Of a stretch of 64,000 nt of DNA, positions 35,696 to 45,328 are shown piece by piece. The notes beneath the pieces were generated by a model. It was not told the origin of the DNA, ran no database searches, and saw nothing but the letters and a program-made list of their open reading frames with translations. The stretch covers positions 62,001-126,000 of the forward strand of contig NZ_FWXU01000004.1 of the NCBI RefSeq assembly GCF_900176345.1. Direction: 5' to 3'. Each line of letters begins with the position of its first letter. Within the stretch, counting starts at the first letter, position 1. A program made the translations under genes and the position numbers. This DNA comes from Rhizobium sp. RU36D (lineage in GTDB: Bacteria; Pseudomonadota; Alphaproteobacteria; Rhizobiales; Rhizobiaceae).

Positions 35696-37792
35696 TCAGC
35701 GGGTAAAGCTCTGGGCGTTGCCGGCATCCACATTGATGATGTTGCCGGTCGACTTGGCCGAGAGGTCGGAGGCCAGGAAGTAGATGGCTTCCGCGATATC
35801 TTCCGGGAAGACGTTGAGCTTCAGCATAGAGCGCTTGCGGTAATGCTCTTCCAGATCGGTAACCTCGATCTTGGACGACGCCGCACGCTGCTCGCGCCAT
35901 TCGCCATTCCAGATCTTCGATCCGCGCAGCACGGCATCCGGATTGACGGTGTTAACGCGGATGCCCGCATCCGCGCCCTCAAGCGCCAGGCAGCGCGCAA
36001 GATGGATTTCCGCAGCCTTTGCCGTGCAATAGGCCGACGCATTGGGCGAGGAGGCAAGGCCGTTCTTCGAGGCAACGAACACGACATTGCCGCCGATCCC
36101 CTGGCGACGGAACAGGCGGAAGGCCTCCCGCGACACCAGAAAATAGCCGGTCGCAAGAATGCTCATGTTCTTGTCCCACATGGCAAGCGTCGTGTCTTCC
36201 ACCGGTGCGGAAGAGGCGATCCCGGCATTGGACACGAGAATGTCGACGCCGCCGAACTCGACGCAGGCTTCCGCGAAGGTCGAAACGACCTGCTCTTCCC
36301 GCGTCACGTCAAGCTTGACGCTGCGCACGCTGTCGGCGCTGTAGCGCTTGGCGAAATCGGCCTGGGTCGCGGCGAGCGCGTCCGCATCGATATCGGCCAG
36401 AACCACGCAGGCGCCTTCCGACATCAGCCGTTCGGCCGTTGCGCGACCGATGCCGCCTGCACCGCCGGTGACGAAGGCAACCCGTCCGGCCAGAGACTTC
36501 GGCTTCGGCATGCGCTGCAGCTTGGCTTCCTCAAGCAGCCAGTATTCGATGTCGAATGCTTCCTGCTCCGGCAGGCCCTGATATTCCGACACGGTGGAGG
36601 CGCCGCGCATCACGTTGATGGCGTTGACATAGAACTCGCCGGCAATGCGGGCGGTTGCCTTGTCCTTGGCGAAGGACAGCATACCAACACCGGGGACCAG
36701 GAAGATCACCGGATTGGGATCGCGCATGGCAGGCGAATTGTCGTGACGGCAAGCCTCGTAATAACGCTTGTAGTCGGCGCGATAGTCCTCAAGCTGATGG
36801 TCGAGACCGGCAATCACCGCATCCACATCGGGATTGGCGGGGTCGAAATCGACGATCAGCGGCCGGATCTTGGTGCGCAGGAAATGGTCGGGGCAGGAGG
36901 TACCAAGAGCCCCGAGCGGCTTCAAATTCTTGGAATTGACGAATTCGAGAACAGCATCCTGGTCGTCGAAATCGCCGAGCTTGCGTTCTGCCTTGCCAAT
37001 TCTGCCACGGATCTCCGGCATCAGCCTGGAGGCAATGGCGCGGCGCTGTTCGGCCGGCAGGCTGGTGACGGCGGCCCCGCCGAAAATCGTCTTGCCTTCG
37101 GTCTCCTTGGCAAACCACTCGATCGCCTTGTTGATGATATCGAGGGTCAGGAGATAGCAATCCTTGGCGTCGTCAGCCCAGGTAAACAGGCCGTGGCTTT
37201 CCAGGACGACACCCTTGGCCTTAGGATTGGCCGCGACGAAGGCGCCGAGATCAAGGCCGAGCTGGAAACCGGGGCGGCGCCAGGGCAGCCAGCCGATATC
37301 GTTGCCGAAGATCTGCTGGGTCAATTCCCTCGAATTCTTGGATGCGGCAATCGCGATGATCGCATCCGGATGCATATGGTCGACATGCGTGAACGGCACG
37401 AAACCGTGCAGCGGGGTATCGATCGAGGCCGCGCGCGGATTGAGGTTGAAGGTGCAGTGGGGCAGGAACCCGACCATGCGGTCTTCGTCTTCCACGCCCT
37501 TGTAGATGCCCTTCAGCGCTTCGAGCTTGTCCATGTAGAGGGTGGCGAATCCGTCGAGCTTGATGGTGCCGACATCGCCGCCAGAGCCCTTGACCCACAT
37601 GACACGGACCTTTTCGCCCGTCAGAGGATCCGTTCCCATGACCTTGGCGGAAGTGTTGCCGCCGCCGTAGTTGGTGATGCGCTTGTCAGCGCCCAAAAGA
37701 TTGGAGCGATACAGCAGCTTGCCCGGCTCATCCAGCTTGGCTGCATGGCTGTCGTCCCAACGATTTTCGAGAAGGCGGGTTTTGCCCGTCAT
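35696..37792 (-). CDS. rhaD: Bifunctional rhamnulose-1-phosphate aldolase / short-chain dehydrogenase
   Basis: Cleaves rhamnulose 1-phosphate and oxidises lactaldehyde in one chain. The N-terminal part (about 1-420) is a class II aldolase/adducin domain (TNYGGGNTSAKV, HVDHMHPDAIIAI with metal histidines). The C-terminal part (about 430-698) is an SDR with VTGGAGGIGRATA and the YCTAK catalytic pair. ATG 37792 with GGAGG upstream gives 698 residues. It starts at the divergent rha operator. A 781-codon open frame on the opposite strand is a high-GC shadow. Confidence 0.93.
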   Translation of the reverse strand: MTGKTRLLENRWDDSHAAKLDEPGKLLYRSNLLGADKRITNYGGGNTSAKVMGTDPLTGEKVRVMWVKGSGGDVGTIKLDGFATLYMDKLEALKGIYKGVEDEDRMVGFLPHCTFNLNPRAASIDTPLHGFVPFTHVDHMHPDAIIAIAASKNSRELTQQIFGNDIGWLPWRRPGFQLGLDLGAFVAANPKAKGVVLESHGLFTWADDAKDCYLLTLDIINKAIEWFAKETEGKTIFGGAAVTSLPAEQRRAIASRLMPEIRGRIGKAERKLGDFDDQDAVLEFVNSKNLKPLGALGTSCPDHFLRTKIRPLIVDFDPANPDVDAVIAGLDHQLEDYRADYKRYYEACRHDNSPAMRDPNPVIFLVPGVGMLSFAKDKATARIAGEFYVNAINVMRGASTVSEYQGLPEQEAFDIEYWLLEEAKLQRMPKPKSLAGRVAFVTGGAGGIGRATAERLMSEGACVVLADIDADALAATQADFAKRYSADSVRSVKLDVTREEQVVSTFAEACVEFGGVDILVSNAGIASSAPVEDTTLAMWDKNMSILATGYFLVSREAFRLFRRQGIGGNVVFVASKNGLASSPNASAYCTAKAAEIHLARCLALEGADAGIRVNTVNPDAVLRGSKIWNGEWREQRAASSKIEVTDLEEHYRKRSMLKLNVFPEDIAEAIYFLASDLSAKSTGNIINVDAGNAQSFTR

Positions 37793-37878
37793 CGCTTCCT
37801 CCCAAATGTTCTTTCTAGCACGAAGGGCGCTGCGCCGTTCGTCTCCTTGAGCGAGGTATCGCGCATTACCTCGCGAAT

Positions 37879-37951
37879 TGTCAATCACAAACGATCACAA
37901 AGTTTCATTGTGCGCTGCAATATAATCTTTTTTGATCGTTTGTGATTGACA
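37879..37951. promoter_or_regulatory. Divergent rha operator/promoters: 19-bp inverted repeat
   Basis: TGTCAATCACAAACGATCA at 37879-37897 is repeated as its exact complement at 37933-37951, 35 bp apart. Each arm ends in TTGACA, and each TTGACA is the -35 of an outward promoter. Rightward: TTGACA 37946-37951, 17 bp, ATTAAT 37969. Leftward: TTGACA 37884-37879, 17 bp, CGATAC 37861-37856. ATCACAAA also occurs twice at a 10-bp interval in the left arm (37884, 37894). This fits a DeoR-type repressor, most likely RhaR, blocking both promoters. The binding is inferred. Confidence 0.8.
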
Positions 37952-37992
37952 GCGGAGTGTTAAATGGCATTAATCAGCCTCAGGAGGATCCC

Positions 37993-38805
37993 ATGCACGA
38001 ACGTGAACGCCATCGCATTATATTGAGCGCGATCCAGGAAAAGCCTGTGATCACCGTGCAGGATATCGCCGAATTAACTGAGGCTTCTGAAGCAACGATC
38101 CGCCGTGACATCGCTTCCCTGCATGTGCAGGGGAAGTTGCGCAGGGTGCGGGGAGGGGCTGAAGCCGTCCATCCGCCACAGCTGGGCAATCTCGCGGCGC
38201 GCCCGTTTCGCGTTTCCGAATCGATCAATATCGACAAGAAACGCGCAATAGCGCGCAGTGCGGTGGATTTGTGCGAGGAAGGTGATTCGATCATCATCAA
38301 TGGCGGAACCACCACATTCCAGATGGTTCATTTCATGTCTGCGCGGCGGCTGCAGGTCATGACCAATTCCTTTGCGATCGCCGAACATCTGGTGAAGCAT
38401 TCGAAATGCACGGTATCGGTGCCTGGCGGCGCGATTTATCGCGACCAGAGCCTCATTCTCTCGCCATTCGACAATGATGCGATCCGCAATTTCTACGCCC
38501 GCCGCATTTTCATCGGCGCCCAGGGCATCAGCGCTCACGGCGTGATGGAATCGGATGCGCTGGTCATCCAAAGCGAGCAGAAGCTGATGAAGCAGGCCGA
38601 TGAGCTGATCATCATGGTCGATTCCAGCAAGTTCTCGAAGCGCTCGAGCCTGATCTTGTGCCCGCTCGACAACGTCTCGACCATCATTACCGACGACAGG
38701 ATTTCCGACGAGGCGGCCGCCATGGTCGCCGATGCGGGCATCAAGCTTATTACGGTGAAGCCCATGGCTTCAGCCGAAAAGGAAGATTCCACCTCGGTCG
38801 CGTGA
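37993..38805 (+). CDS. rhaR: DeoR-family regulator of rhamnose catabolism
   Basis: A 270-residue DeoR-type protein: an N-terminal winged helix-turn-helix (RHRIILSAIQEKPVITVQDIAELTEASEATIRRDIASL, quoted in parts: VQDIAELTEASEATIRRDI) and a C-terminal sugar-phosphate sensor domain with SIIINGGTTT and VPGGAIYRDQSLIL. ATG 37993 follows CAGGAGGAT. It is the first gene of the rightward rha operon and sits beside the inverted-repeat operator, so autoregulation is likely. It corresponds in position and type to rhaR of R. leguminosarum. Confidence 0.92.
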   Translation: MHERERHRIILSAIQEKPVITVQDIAELTEASEATIRRDIASLHVQGKLRRVRGGAEAVHPPQLGNLAARPFRVSESINIDKKRAIARSAVDLCEEGDSIIINGGTTTFQMVHFMSARRLQVMTNSFAIAEHLVKHSKCTVSVPGGAIYRDQSLILSPFDNDAIRNFYARRIFIGAQGISAHGVMESDALVIQSEQKLMKQADELIIMVDSSKFSKRSSLILCPLDNVSTIITDDRISDEAAAMVADAGIKLITVKPMASAEKEDSTSVA

Positions 38806-38858
38806 AAAGACCGGATCGGGGTGGTGGGTTCAACAGTCATCAACGGGAGGAACTGCCA

Positions 38859-39854
38859 ATGACATTGTCCAAGAAACTGCTCGCAGGCGTCGCCATGACG
38901 CTGATCGCCATGGCGTCTTCGGCCAGCGCCGCAGACGTGAAGATCGCACTGGTCGTCAAGTCGCTCGGCAACGGCTTCTTCGAGGCGGCCAACAAGGGCG
39001 CCGAGGAAGCGGCCAAGGAACTCGGCGGCGTCGAGATCATCTATACCGGCCCGACCACCACGACCGCCGAAGGCCAGATCGAAGTGATCAACTCGCTGAT
39101 CGCCCAGGGCGTTGACGCCATCGCGATCTCCGCCAACGATCCGAACGCCGTCGTTCCGGCCCTGAAGAAGGCTGCCCAGCGCGGTATCAAGGTCATTTCC
39201 TGGGATTCGGGTGTTGCCGCCGAGGGCCGCATCATGCATCTCAACCCCTCGTCCAACGAACTAATCGGCAAGATGTGCCTGCAGCTCGCCAAGGATCATC
39301 TGCCTGACGGCAAGGGTGACTTCGCCATTCTCTCGGCCACCACCACCTCGACCAACCAGAATATCTGGATCGAGGAAATGAAGAAGCAGCTCAAGGACTT
39401 TCCGGGCCTGAACCTGACCACGACGGTCTATGGCGATGACCTCGCCGACAAGAGCTATCGCGAAGCCAATGGCCTTCTGACCTCCTCGCCGAACGTCAAG
39501 GTCATCGTCGCTCCGACCACGGTTGGTGTTCTCGCAGCATCGCAGGCCGTCAAGGATGCCGGCAAGATCGGCCAGGTCTATGTGACGGGCCTTGGCCTGC
39601 CGTCTGAAATGGCCGGCGCCATCAAGTCGGGCGCGACCAAGGAATTCGCGATCTGGAACCCGATCGACCTTGGCTACTCGGCAACGCAGATCGCCTATCG
39701 CCTGGTCAAGGGCGAGACCGACGGCAAGCCGGGTTCGGACATCGCAGCCGGCCGCATGGGCACGATCAAGGTTGGTGACAACGGCGAAGCCGCCATGGCC
39801 GATCCCTTCGTCTACGACGCTTCGAATATCGACCAGTTCTCGAAGATCTTCTGA
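38859..39854 (+). CDS. rhaS: Rhamnose ABC transporter, substrate-binding protein
   Basis: Periplasmic sugar-binding lipid-free receptor of the RbsB/LsrB class. A signal peptide (cleavage likely after SSASA, about residue 24) precedes DVKIALVVKSLGNGFF. ATG 38859 follows GGGAGG; 331 residues is the usual size. It is 53 bp after rhaR, and a REP-like palindrome pair separates it from rhaT, as is common where binding protein is needed in excess. Confidence 0.93.
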   Translation: MTLSKKLLAGVAMTLIAMASSASAADVKIALVVKSLGNGFFEAANKGAEEAAKELGGVEIIYTGPTTTTAEGQIEVINSLIAQGVDAIAISANDPNAVVPALKKAAQRGIKVISWDSGVAAEGRIMHLNPSSNELIGKMCLQLAKDHLPDGKGDFAILSATTTSTNQNIWIEEMKKQLKDFPGLNLTTTVYGDDLADKSYREANGLLTSSPNVKVIVAPTTVGVLAASQAVKDAGKIGQVYVTGLGLPSEMAGAIKSGATKEFAIWNPIDLGYSATQIAYRLVKGETDGKPGSDIAAGRMGTIKVGDNGEAAMADPFVYDASNIDQFSKIF

Positions 39855-39878
39855 GATCGGACGTTCAACTGGGGCGCC

Positions 39879-40003
39879 GCCCCTCACCCTAGCCCTCTCC
39901 CCGCAAGCGGGGAGAGGGAACGTGCCCTGACAAAGACCCGACGGCTATGGCTGGTGTCTTCTCCCCGCTTGCGGGGAGAAGGTGCCGGCAGGCGGATGAG
40001 GGG
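39879..40003. repeat. REP-like paired palindromes between rhaS and rhaT
   Basis: Two hairpins: CCCTCTCCCCGC with its exact complement (39893-39918) and TTCTCCCCGC with its complement (39959-39980). They are bracketed by CCCCTCA and TGAGGGG. Such CTCCCCGC palindromes are dispersed in rhizobial genomes. Here the element may protect the upstream rhaS mRNA from 3' decay. It accounts for most of the 170-bp gap. Confidence 0.75.
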
Positions 40004-40024
40004 CCCACAGGAAACTGACAAGAC

Positions 40025-41563
40025 ATGACTGTTCGCCCAAAACCTCTCGACGTGACCTCAAACGCCTTCACGACATCTACACCCATCCTGGAAATGCGGG
40101 GTATCTCGCAGATATTTCCAGGGGTTAAGGCGCTGGATGGTGTCAGCATCGCGCTTTATCCCGGCGAGGTGACGGCCCTGATCGGGGAAAACGGCGCGGG
40201 CAAGTCGACGCTGGTCAAGATCCTGACCGGCATCTACCGCCCGAACGAAGGCGAGATCCTGATCGACGGCAAGACGACGGCATTTGCCAGTGCCCAGGCC
40301 GCGATCGATGCCGGCGTCACCGCGATCCACCAGGAGACGGTGCTGTTTGACGAGTTGACCGTCGGCGAGAACATTTTCCTAGGTCATGCGCCCCGCACCA
40401 GCTTTGGCCTGATCGACTGGAAAACCATAAACCAGCGCTCGCGCGAGCTGATGGCCGAACTCGAAAGCAATATCGATCCAACGATAAAGCTGAAGGACCT
40501 GTCGATCGCGCAACGGCATCTCGTGGCGATTGCCCGGGCGCTTTCGGTCGATGCGCGTATCGTCATCATGGACGAGCCGACGGCCGCCCTGTCGCGCAAG
40601 GAAATCGACGATCTCTTTCGCATTGTCGCCGGCCTGAAACGCCAGGGAAAGGCGATCCTGTTCATCAGCCACAAATTCGATGAGCTCTATGAGATCGCGG
40701 AGAATTTCGCGGTTTTCCGCGACGGACGCATGGTCGGGTCGGGGCGCCTGAAAGAAACGCCGCAGGACGAGATCATCAGGCTTATGGTCGGCCGCGATGT
40801 GCACGATGTCTTCCCCAAGACGGAGGTCGCGATCGGCGGCACCGTGCTTGCGGTGGAGAGATATTGCCACGATACCGAATTCCGCGACATCTCCTTCGAT
40901 CTGCGCAAGGGCGAGATCCTGGGCGTCTATGGCCTGATCGGCGCCGGACGCTCGGAATTGTGCCAGTCGCTCTTTGGTATTACCAGACCGGCCAGCGGCC
41001 GGTTGACGCTGGAGGGCAGGGCACTCGACATCCGCTCGCCGTCAGACGCCATCAATGCCGGCATCGTCTATGTTCCGGAGGAGCGCGGCCGCCACGGCCT
41101 GGCGCTGCAGATGCCGATTTACCAGAACATGTCGCTGCCTTCGCTGGTGCGAACATCGGTTAGTGGCTTTCTGAAGGCGGCCAATGAGTTGAAGCTGGCG
41201 CGCAAATATGCCGAACGCCTCGATCTGCGGGCAGCGGCATTGTCCGTGCCCGTCGGCACGCTCTCCGGCGGCAACCAGCAGAAGGTGGTCATCGGCAAAT
41301 GGCTCGCGACCGCGCCGAAGGTCATCATCCTGGACGAGCCCACCAAGGGCATCGACATCGGCTCGAAGGCCGCCGTGCACGCTTTCATCAGCGAGCTGGC
41401 CGGCGAGGGACTTTCCATCATCATGATCTCGTCGGAACTACCCGAAATCCTCGGCATGTCCGACCGCGTGCTGGTCATGCGCGAGGGATTGATGGCCGGA
41501 ATTTATGATCGGGCTGATCTGTCAGCCGAAACGCTGGTGCGCGCCGCTACCGGCAATGCTTGA
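40025..41563 (+). CDS. rhaT: Rhamnose ABC transporter, ATP-binding protein
   Basis: Double ABC ATPase (512 residues) of the sugar type. The first domain has GENGAGKST, signature LSIAQRH and MDEPTAALS. The second has the usual degenerate Walker A GLIGAGRSE, signature LSGGNQQK and LDEPTKGID. It energises uptake through RhaP and RhaQ. In R. leguminosarum this cassette also delivers sugar to the RhaK kinase, whose presence is needed for transport. Confidence 0.94.
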   Translation: MTVRPKPLDVTSNAFTTSTPILEMRGISQIFPGVKALDGVSIALYPGEVTALIGENGAGKSTLVKILTGIYRPNEGEILIDGKTTAFASAQAAIDAGVTAIHQETVLFDELTVGENIFLGHAPRTSFGLIDWKTINQRSRELMAELESNIDPTIKLKDLSIAQRHLVAIARALSVDARIVIMDEPTAALSRKEIDDLFRIVAGLKRQGKAILFISHKFDELYEIAENFAVFRDGRMVGSGRLKETPQDEIIRLMVGRDVHDVFPKTEVAIGGTVLAVERYCHDTEFRDISFDLRKGEILGVYGLIGAGRSELCQSLFGITRPASGRLTLEGRALDIRSPSDAINAGIVYVPEERGRHGLALQMPIYQNMSLPSLVRTSVSGFLKAANELKLARKYAERLDLRAAALSVPVGTLSGGNQQKVVIGKWLATAPKVIILDEPTKGIDIGSKAAVHAFISELAGEGLSIIMISSELPEILGMSDRVLVMREGLMAGIYDRADLSAETLVRAATGNA

Positions 41564-41572
41564 GGAACAAAG

Positions 41573-42574
41573 ATGCAGCGGCTCCTGAAAAATCGAGAAC
41601 TCCTGCTGGCAGCAATCATCGTCGTGATGATTGCTGCCTTCTCCACCCGCGCGCAGAATTTTGCGACGCCCGGCAATCTAGCCAATGTTTTCAACGACAC
41701 GGCGATCCTGATCATCCTGGCGCTTGGCCAGATGACGGTGATTCTGACCAAGTCGATCGACCTCTCGGTGGCCGCGAACCTTGCATTTACCGGGGTGGCC
41801 ATTGCCATGCTGGACGCGGCCTATCCCGATCTACCGCTGGCGCTGCTGATCGTGCTCGCCATCGGCATCGGCGCCGTGCTTGGCGCGATCAACGGGTTCC
41901 TGGTCTGGGCGCTGCAGATACCGCCGATCGTCGTGACTCTCGGCACGCTCACCATCTATCGCGGCATGGCCTTCGTGCTATCAGGCGGCAGCTGGGTCAA
42001 CGCCCATCAGATGTCGCCCGACTTTCTCAATATTCCCCGCATGTCGGTGCTCGGAATGCCAGTGCTTTCCTGGGTCGCGATATCGGTCGTCCTCATTATC
42101 TGGTTCGTGCTGAGCCGCACGCAATTCGGGCGGTCTGCCTATGCTTCTGGCGGCAATCCTGTCGCCGCCGTCTATGCCGGTATCGACGTGGGACGCACCC
42201 GCTTCAGGGCGTTTGTCCTGTCCGGTGCGCTGGCCGGTCTCTGCGGCTATCTCTGGGTGTCGCGTTATGCCGTCGCCTATGTGGATATCGCGGCAGGGTT
42301 TGAGCTTGATAGCGTCGCGGCCTGCGTGATCGGTGGCATTTCGATTGCCGGTGGCATCGGTTCGGTTGCCGGCACCGTGCTGGGCGCTCTGTTTCTCGGC
42401 GTCATCAAGAATGCGCTACCGGTGATCGGCATCTCGCCGTTCGCCCAGATGGCGATCTCGGGAATCGTGATCATTCTGGCCGTCGTTTTCAATGCCCGCG
42501 CCGAACGCCGCAAGGGCAGGATCATCTTGCGTGACCGCGCCGCCGGTGGCGCCAACAAGGAGGTGGCCGCATGA
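41573..42574 (+). CDS. rhaP: Rhamnose ABC transporter, permease 1
   Basis: A 333-residue RbsC-type permease with about nine membrane segments and the ITIYRGMAFVL / SGALAGLCGYLWVSR / IAGGIGSVAGTVLG motifs of the family. ATG 41573 lies 9 bp after rhaT; the stop overlaps the start of rhaQ by four bases. Confidence 0.93.
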   Translation: MQRLLKNRELLLAAIIVVMIAAFSTRAQNFATPGNLANVFNDTAILIILALGQMTVILTKSIDLSVAANLAFTGVAIAMLDAAYPDLPLALLIVLAIGIGAVLGAINGFLVWALQIPPIVVTLGTLTIYRGMAFVLSGGSWVNAHQMSPDFLNIPRMSVLGMPVLSWVAISVVLIIWFVLSRTQFGRSAYASGGNPVAAVYAGIDVGRTRFRAFVLSGALAGLCGYLWVSRYAVAYVDIAAGFELDSVAACVIGGISIAGGIGSVAGTVLGALFLGVIKNALPVIGISPFAQMAISGIVIILAVVFNARAERRKGRIILRDRAAGGANKEVAA

Positions 42575-43584
42575 GCGCCGCGACCCCAACCGATCAGGTG
42601 AAGCGTTATATACCCGACCATCTCGGGACGCCGCTGAAGCGCGCGCTGGGGAGCTGGGAGGCGCTGCTGTTTGCCGTCGCCGTGGCGATCTTTATCGCCA
42701 ACTCACTGGCATCGCCCTATTTCCTCAATGCCTGGAACCTGTCTGACGCGACCTTCAACTTCACCGAAAAGGCGATGATTGCCTTTGCCATGGCGCTGCT
42801 GATCATCGCCGGCGAGATTGACCTCTCGGTGGCTGCGATCATCGCCCTTGCATCCACGGCCATGGGGGCCGCAGCCCAGATGGGTGTCGGTGCGCCGGGC
42901 CTGGTGGCGATCGGCATTTCCGTCGGCCTCGGTTGCGGCGTGTTCAACGGCTTCCTCGTCGCCGTCCTGAAACTGCCGTCGATCGTGGTGACGATCGGCA
43001 CCATGAGCCTGTTCCGCGGCATTTCCTACATCGTGTTGGGTGACAAGGCCTATGGCAATTATCCGGCCGACTTCGCCTATTTCGGCCAGGGCTATGTGGT
43101 CTGGGTGTTCTCGTTCGAATTCGTGCTCTTCCTCGTCGTCGCGGCCCTATTCGCGGTGCTGCTGCATCGGACGAATTTCGGCCGCCACGTCTATGTCATC
43201 GGCAACAATCCGCTCGCGGCCCGCTTTTCCGGGATTCCGGTTGATCGGGTGAAGTTCATCCTCTTCGTCCTGACCGGTTTGATGAGCGGCGTCGCCGCAG
43301 TCTGCCTCACATCGCGCCTCGGCTCGACCCGTCCTTCGATTGCGCAGGGCTGGGAGCTTGAGGTCGTCACCATGGTCGTGCTGGGCGGTGTGTCCATTCT
43401 CGGCGGGGCGGGCACCATTGCCGGCGTGCTGATCGCCGCCTTCGTGATGGGCCTCGTGACCTTCGGGCTCGGACTTTTGAACGTGCCGGGCATTGTCATG
43501 TCCATCTTCATCGGTCTGCTGCTTATCGTGACCATCGCCTTGCCGATCGTCGCGCGCCGCCTGCGTCATTCAAGGGGTCTTTGA
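42571..43584 (+). CDS. rhaQ: Rhamnose ABC transporter, permease 2
   Basis: A second RbsC-type permease of 337 residues ([48 protein letters not shown]). It overlaps rhaP at its start and the rhaU start at its stop, implying tight coupling. It forms the membrane heterodimer with RhaP. Confidence 0.93.
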   Translation: MSAATPTDQVKRYIPDHLGTPLKRALGSWEALLFAVAVAIFIANSLASPYFLNAWNLSDATFNFTEKAMIAFAMALLIIAGEIDLSVAAIIALASTAMGAAAQMGVGAPGLVAIGISVGLGCGVFNGFLVAVLKLPSIVVTIGTMSLFRGISYIVLGDKAYGNYPADFAYFGQGYVVWVFSFEFVLFLVVAALFAVLLHRTNFGRHVYVIGNNPLAARFSGIPVDRVKFILFVLTGLMSGVAAVCLTSRLGSTRPSIAQGWELEVVTMVVLGGVSILGGAGTIAGVLIAAFVMGLVTFGLGLLNVPGIVMSIFIGLLLIVTIALPIVARRLRHSRGL

Positions 43585-43907
43585 TGTCCGAACTGGAAAA
43601 ACACGCTTTCAAGATGCGCCTCAATCCCGGCATGGACGCAGAATACAAGAAGCGCCATGATGAAATCTGGCCTGAACTCGTCGAGCTTCTGCATGCCGCG
43701 GGTATCAGCGACTATTCCATTCACCTGGATCGCGAGACGAACACGCTGTTTGGCGTGCTCACGCGCCCCAAGACCCACGGCATGGCTGACCTGCCGCATC
43801 ATCCCGTGATGAAGCGCTGGTGGGCGCATATGGCTGATATCATGGCCTCCAATCCGGACAACTCGCCCGTGGCCACCGATCTCGTGACAGTCTTCCATCT
43901 GCCATGA
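43584..43907 (+). CDS. rhaU: L-rhamnose mutarotase
   Basis: Interconverts alpha and beta L-rhamnose. The 107-residue ferredoxin-like dimeric fold has the conserved [22 protein letters not shown] quoted in part as [14 protein letters not shown], with the catalytic histidine in KKRH, and [11 protein letters not shown] near the end. ATG 43584 overlaps the rhaQ stop (ATGA-type); TTG 43581 would add one residue. The stop overlaps rhaK. Confidence 0.93.
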   Translation: MSELEKHAFKMRLNPGMDAEYKKRHDEIWPELVELLHAAGISDYSIHLDRETNTLFGVLTRPKTHGMADLPHHPVMKRWWAHMADIMASNPDNSPVATDLVTVFHLP

Positions 43908-45289
43908 CCGATCCGACTTACCGCAGGATTGCCGTCCTCGACATCGGCAAGACCAATGCCAAGGTCGTGGTGATCGAAGCCGCGACCGGTGCGGAAATCG
44001 CATCTCGCAGGATGCCGAACCGGGTGCTGCCCGGCCCGCCTTACCCGCATTATGATGTCGACGGTCTGTGGATCTTCATCCTGGAGGCTCTCGCAGCGTT
44101 TGCGAAACACCCGGGTTATGACGCCGTATCGATTACCACCCATGGCGCCAGCGCGGTGCTTCTCGATGCCAATGGCGATCTGGCCATGCCAGCGCTCGAC
44201 TACGAGCATGACTATCCGGCCGAGATCGCCGCCGCCTATGATGCAGCGCGGCCGCCATTTTCCGAAACCTGTTCGCCCCGGCTTGCCCTGGGGCTCAATC
44301 TCGGTGCCCAGTTGCATTTCCTGAAAACCCGGTTTCCCGACAGGTTTTCGGCGGTGCGCACCATCATGACCTATCCGCAATACTGGGCCTTCCGGCTGAC
44401 GGGGGTTGCGGCCAATGAAGCCACGTCCCTGGGCTGCCACACGGATCTGTGGGTTTCCGGGGAGGGGCGTTATTCCTCCCTGGTCGATACCCTTGGGATT
44501 CGCGAGCTGATGGCGCCTCTGAGGTCTGCCTTTGACAGGCTGGGCGATGTCAGGCCTGAAATTGCGAGCCAGTTGGGCCTCGCAAGGCCCTTGCCGGTCT
44601 ATTGCGGCATTCATGATTCCAATGCGTCGCTGCTTCCCCATCTGGTTCGCCGAACGGCGCCTTTCGCGGTGGTTTCGACGGGAACCTGGGTGATCAGTTT
44701 TGCCGTCGGAGGAGAATTGACCTCTCTAGACCCTACGCGCGACACCCTGGCAAATACCAGCGCCTACGGGCAGCCGGTTCCGTCAGCACGCTTCATGGGT
44801 GGACGCGAATTCGAAATCCTGACGGCCGATCTGGGGCGACCGGATCCCGTGCTGGCGGAGGCTGCGGTGGAGGCCGTCATCGCACGCCAGGTGATGGTGC
44901 TGCCCAATGTGGTTGAAGGGTCCGGCCCGTTTCCCGGCAGGACCATGGCCTGGATCGGAAATCCGGTCGACGAGGCCGAACGCTACGTCGCGGCATCGCT
45001 TTATATCGCGCTGATGAGTGCGGCCTGTCTGGACCTGCTAAAGGCCGATGGCCCTGTTGTGGTGGAGGGGCCTTTCGCGCAGAATGCTGTGTATCTGAAG
45101 GCCTTGTCGTCGGTGACGGGCAGGCCCGTAAAGGTGCTGAAGGAAGGCGCCTCGACCGGGACCGCGGATGGCGCAGCGCTGCTGACCGGTATCGCAGCGC
45201 CCGTCACGGAAGAGATAACGATTGCCGGCGGCTACGAGATCGCCGCCTATGCCCGCGCCTGGCGCGAAGCGCTGCAGTCGGGATCTTGA
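43904..45289 (+). CDS. rhaK: Rhamnulose kinase (FGGY family)
   Basis: Phosphorylates L-rhamnulose before aldol cleavage. FGGY-type kinase of 461 residues with the N-terminal phosphate loop [18 protein letters not shown], the substrate region GIHDSNAS and the ATP-domain STGTWVISF and [11 protein letters not shown]. This is the rhizobial RhaK type rather than enterobacterial RhaB. It ends the rightward operon and is followed by a terminator. Confidence 0.92.
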   Translation: MTDPTYRRIAVLDIGKTNAKVVVIEAATGAEIASRRMPNRVLPGPPYPHYDVDGLWIFILEALAAFAKHPGYDAVSITTHGASAVLLDANGDLAMPALDYEHDYPAEIAAAYDAARPPFSETCSPRLALGLNLGAQLHFLKTRFPDRFSAVRTIMTYPQYWAFRLTGVAANEATSLGCHTDLWVSGEGRYSSLVDTLGIRELMAPLRSAFDRLGDVRPEIASQLGLARPLPVYCGIHDSNASLLPHLVRRTAPFAVVSTGTWVISFAVGGELTSLDPTRDTLANTSAYGQPVPSARFMGGREFEILTADLGRPDPVLAEAAVEAVIARQVMVLPNVVEGSGPFPGRTMAWIGNPVDEAERYVAASLYIALMSAACLDLLKADGPVVVEGPFAQNAVYLKALSSVTGRPVKVLKEGASTGTADGAALLTGIAAPVTEEITIAGGYEIAAYARAWREALQSGS

Positions 45290-45298
45290 CCAGGGGAA

Positions 45299-45328
45299 GC
45301 CGGCGCGGGTGAGCGCCGGTCTTATTTT
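45299..45328 (+). terminator. Terminator of the rha operon
   Basis: CCGGCGC with its complement (plus a G-T pair) is followed by TCTTATTTT, directly after rhaK. Confidence 0.82.

Noticed and set aside
35600-37945. 781-codon open frame on the plus strand opposite rhaD
   Set aside because: It is entirely antisense to a well-supported bifunctional RhaD. It has no recognisable domain and amino-acid content typical of a high-GC shadow frame.
39879-40003. CRISPR-like array
   Set aside because: Only two palindromes with unequal spacing; a REP-like element explains them. No cas gene is present.
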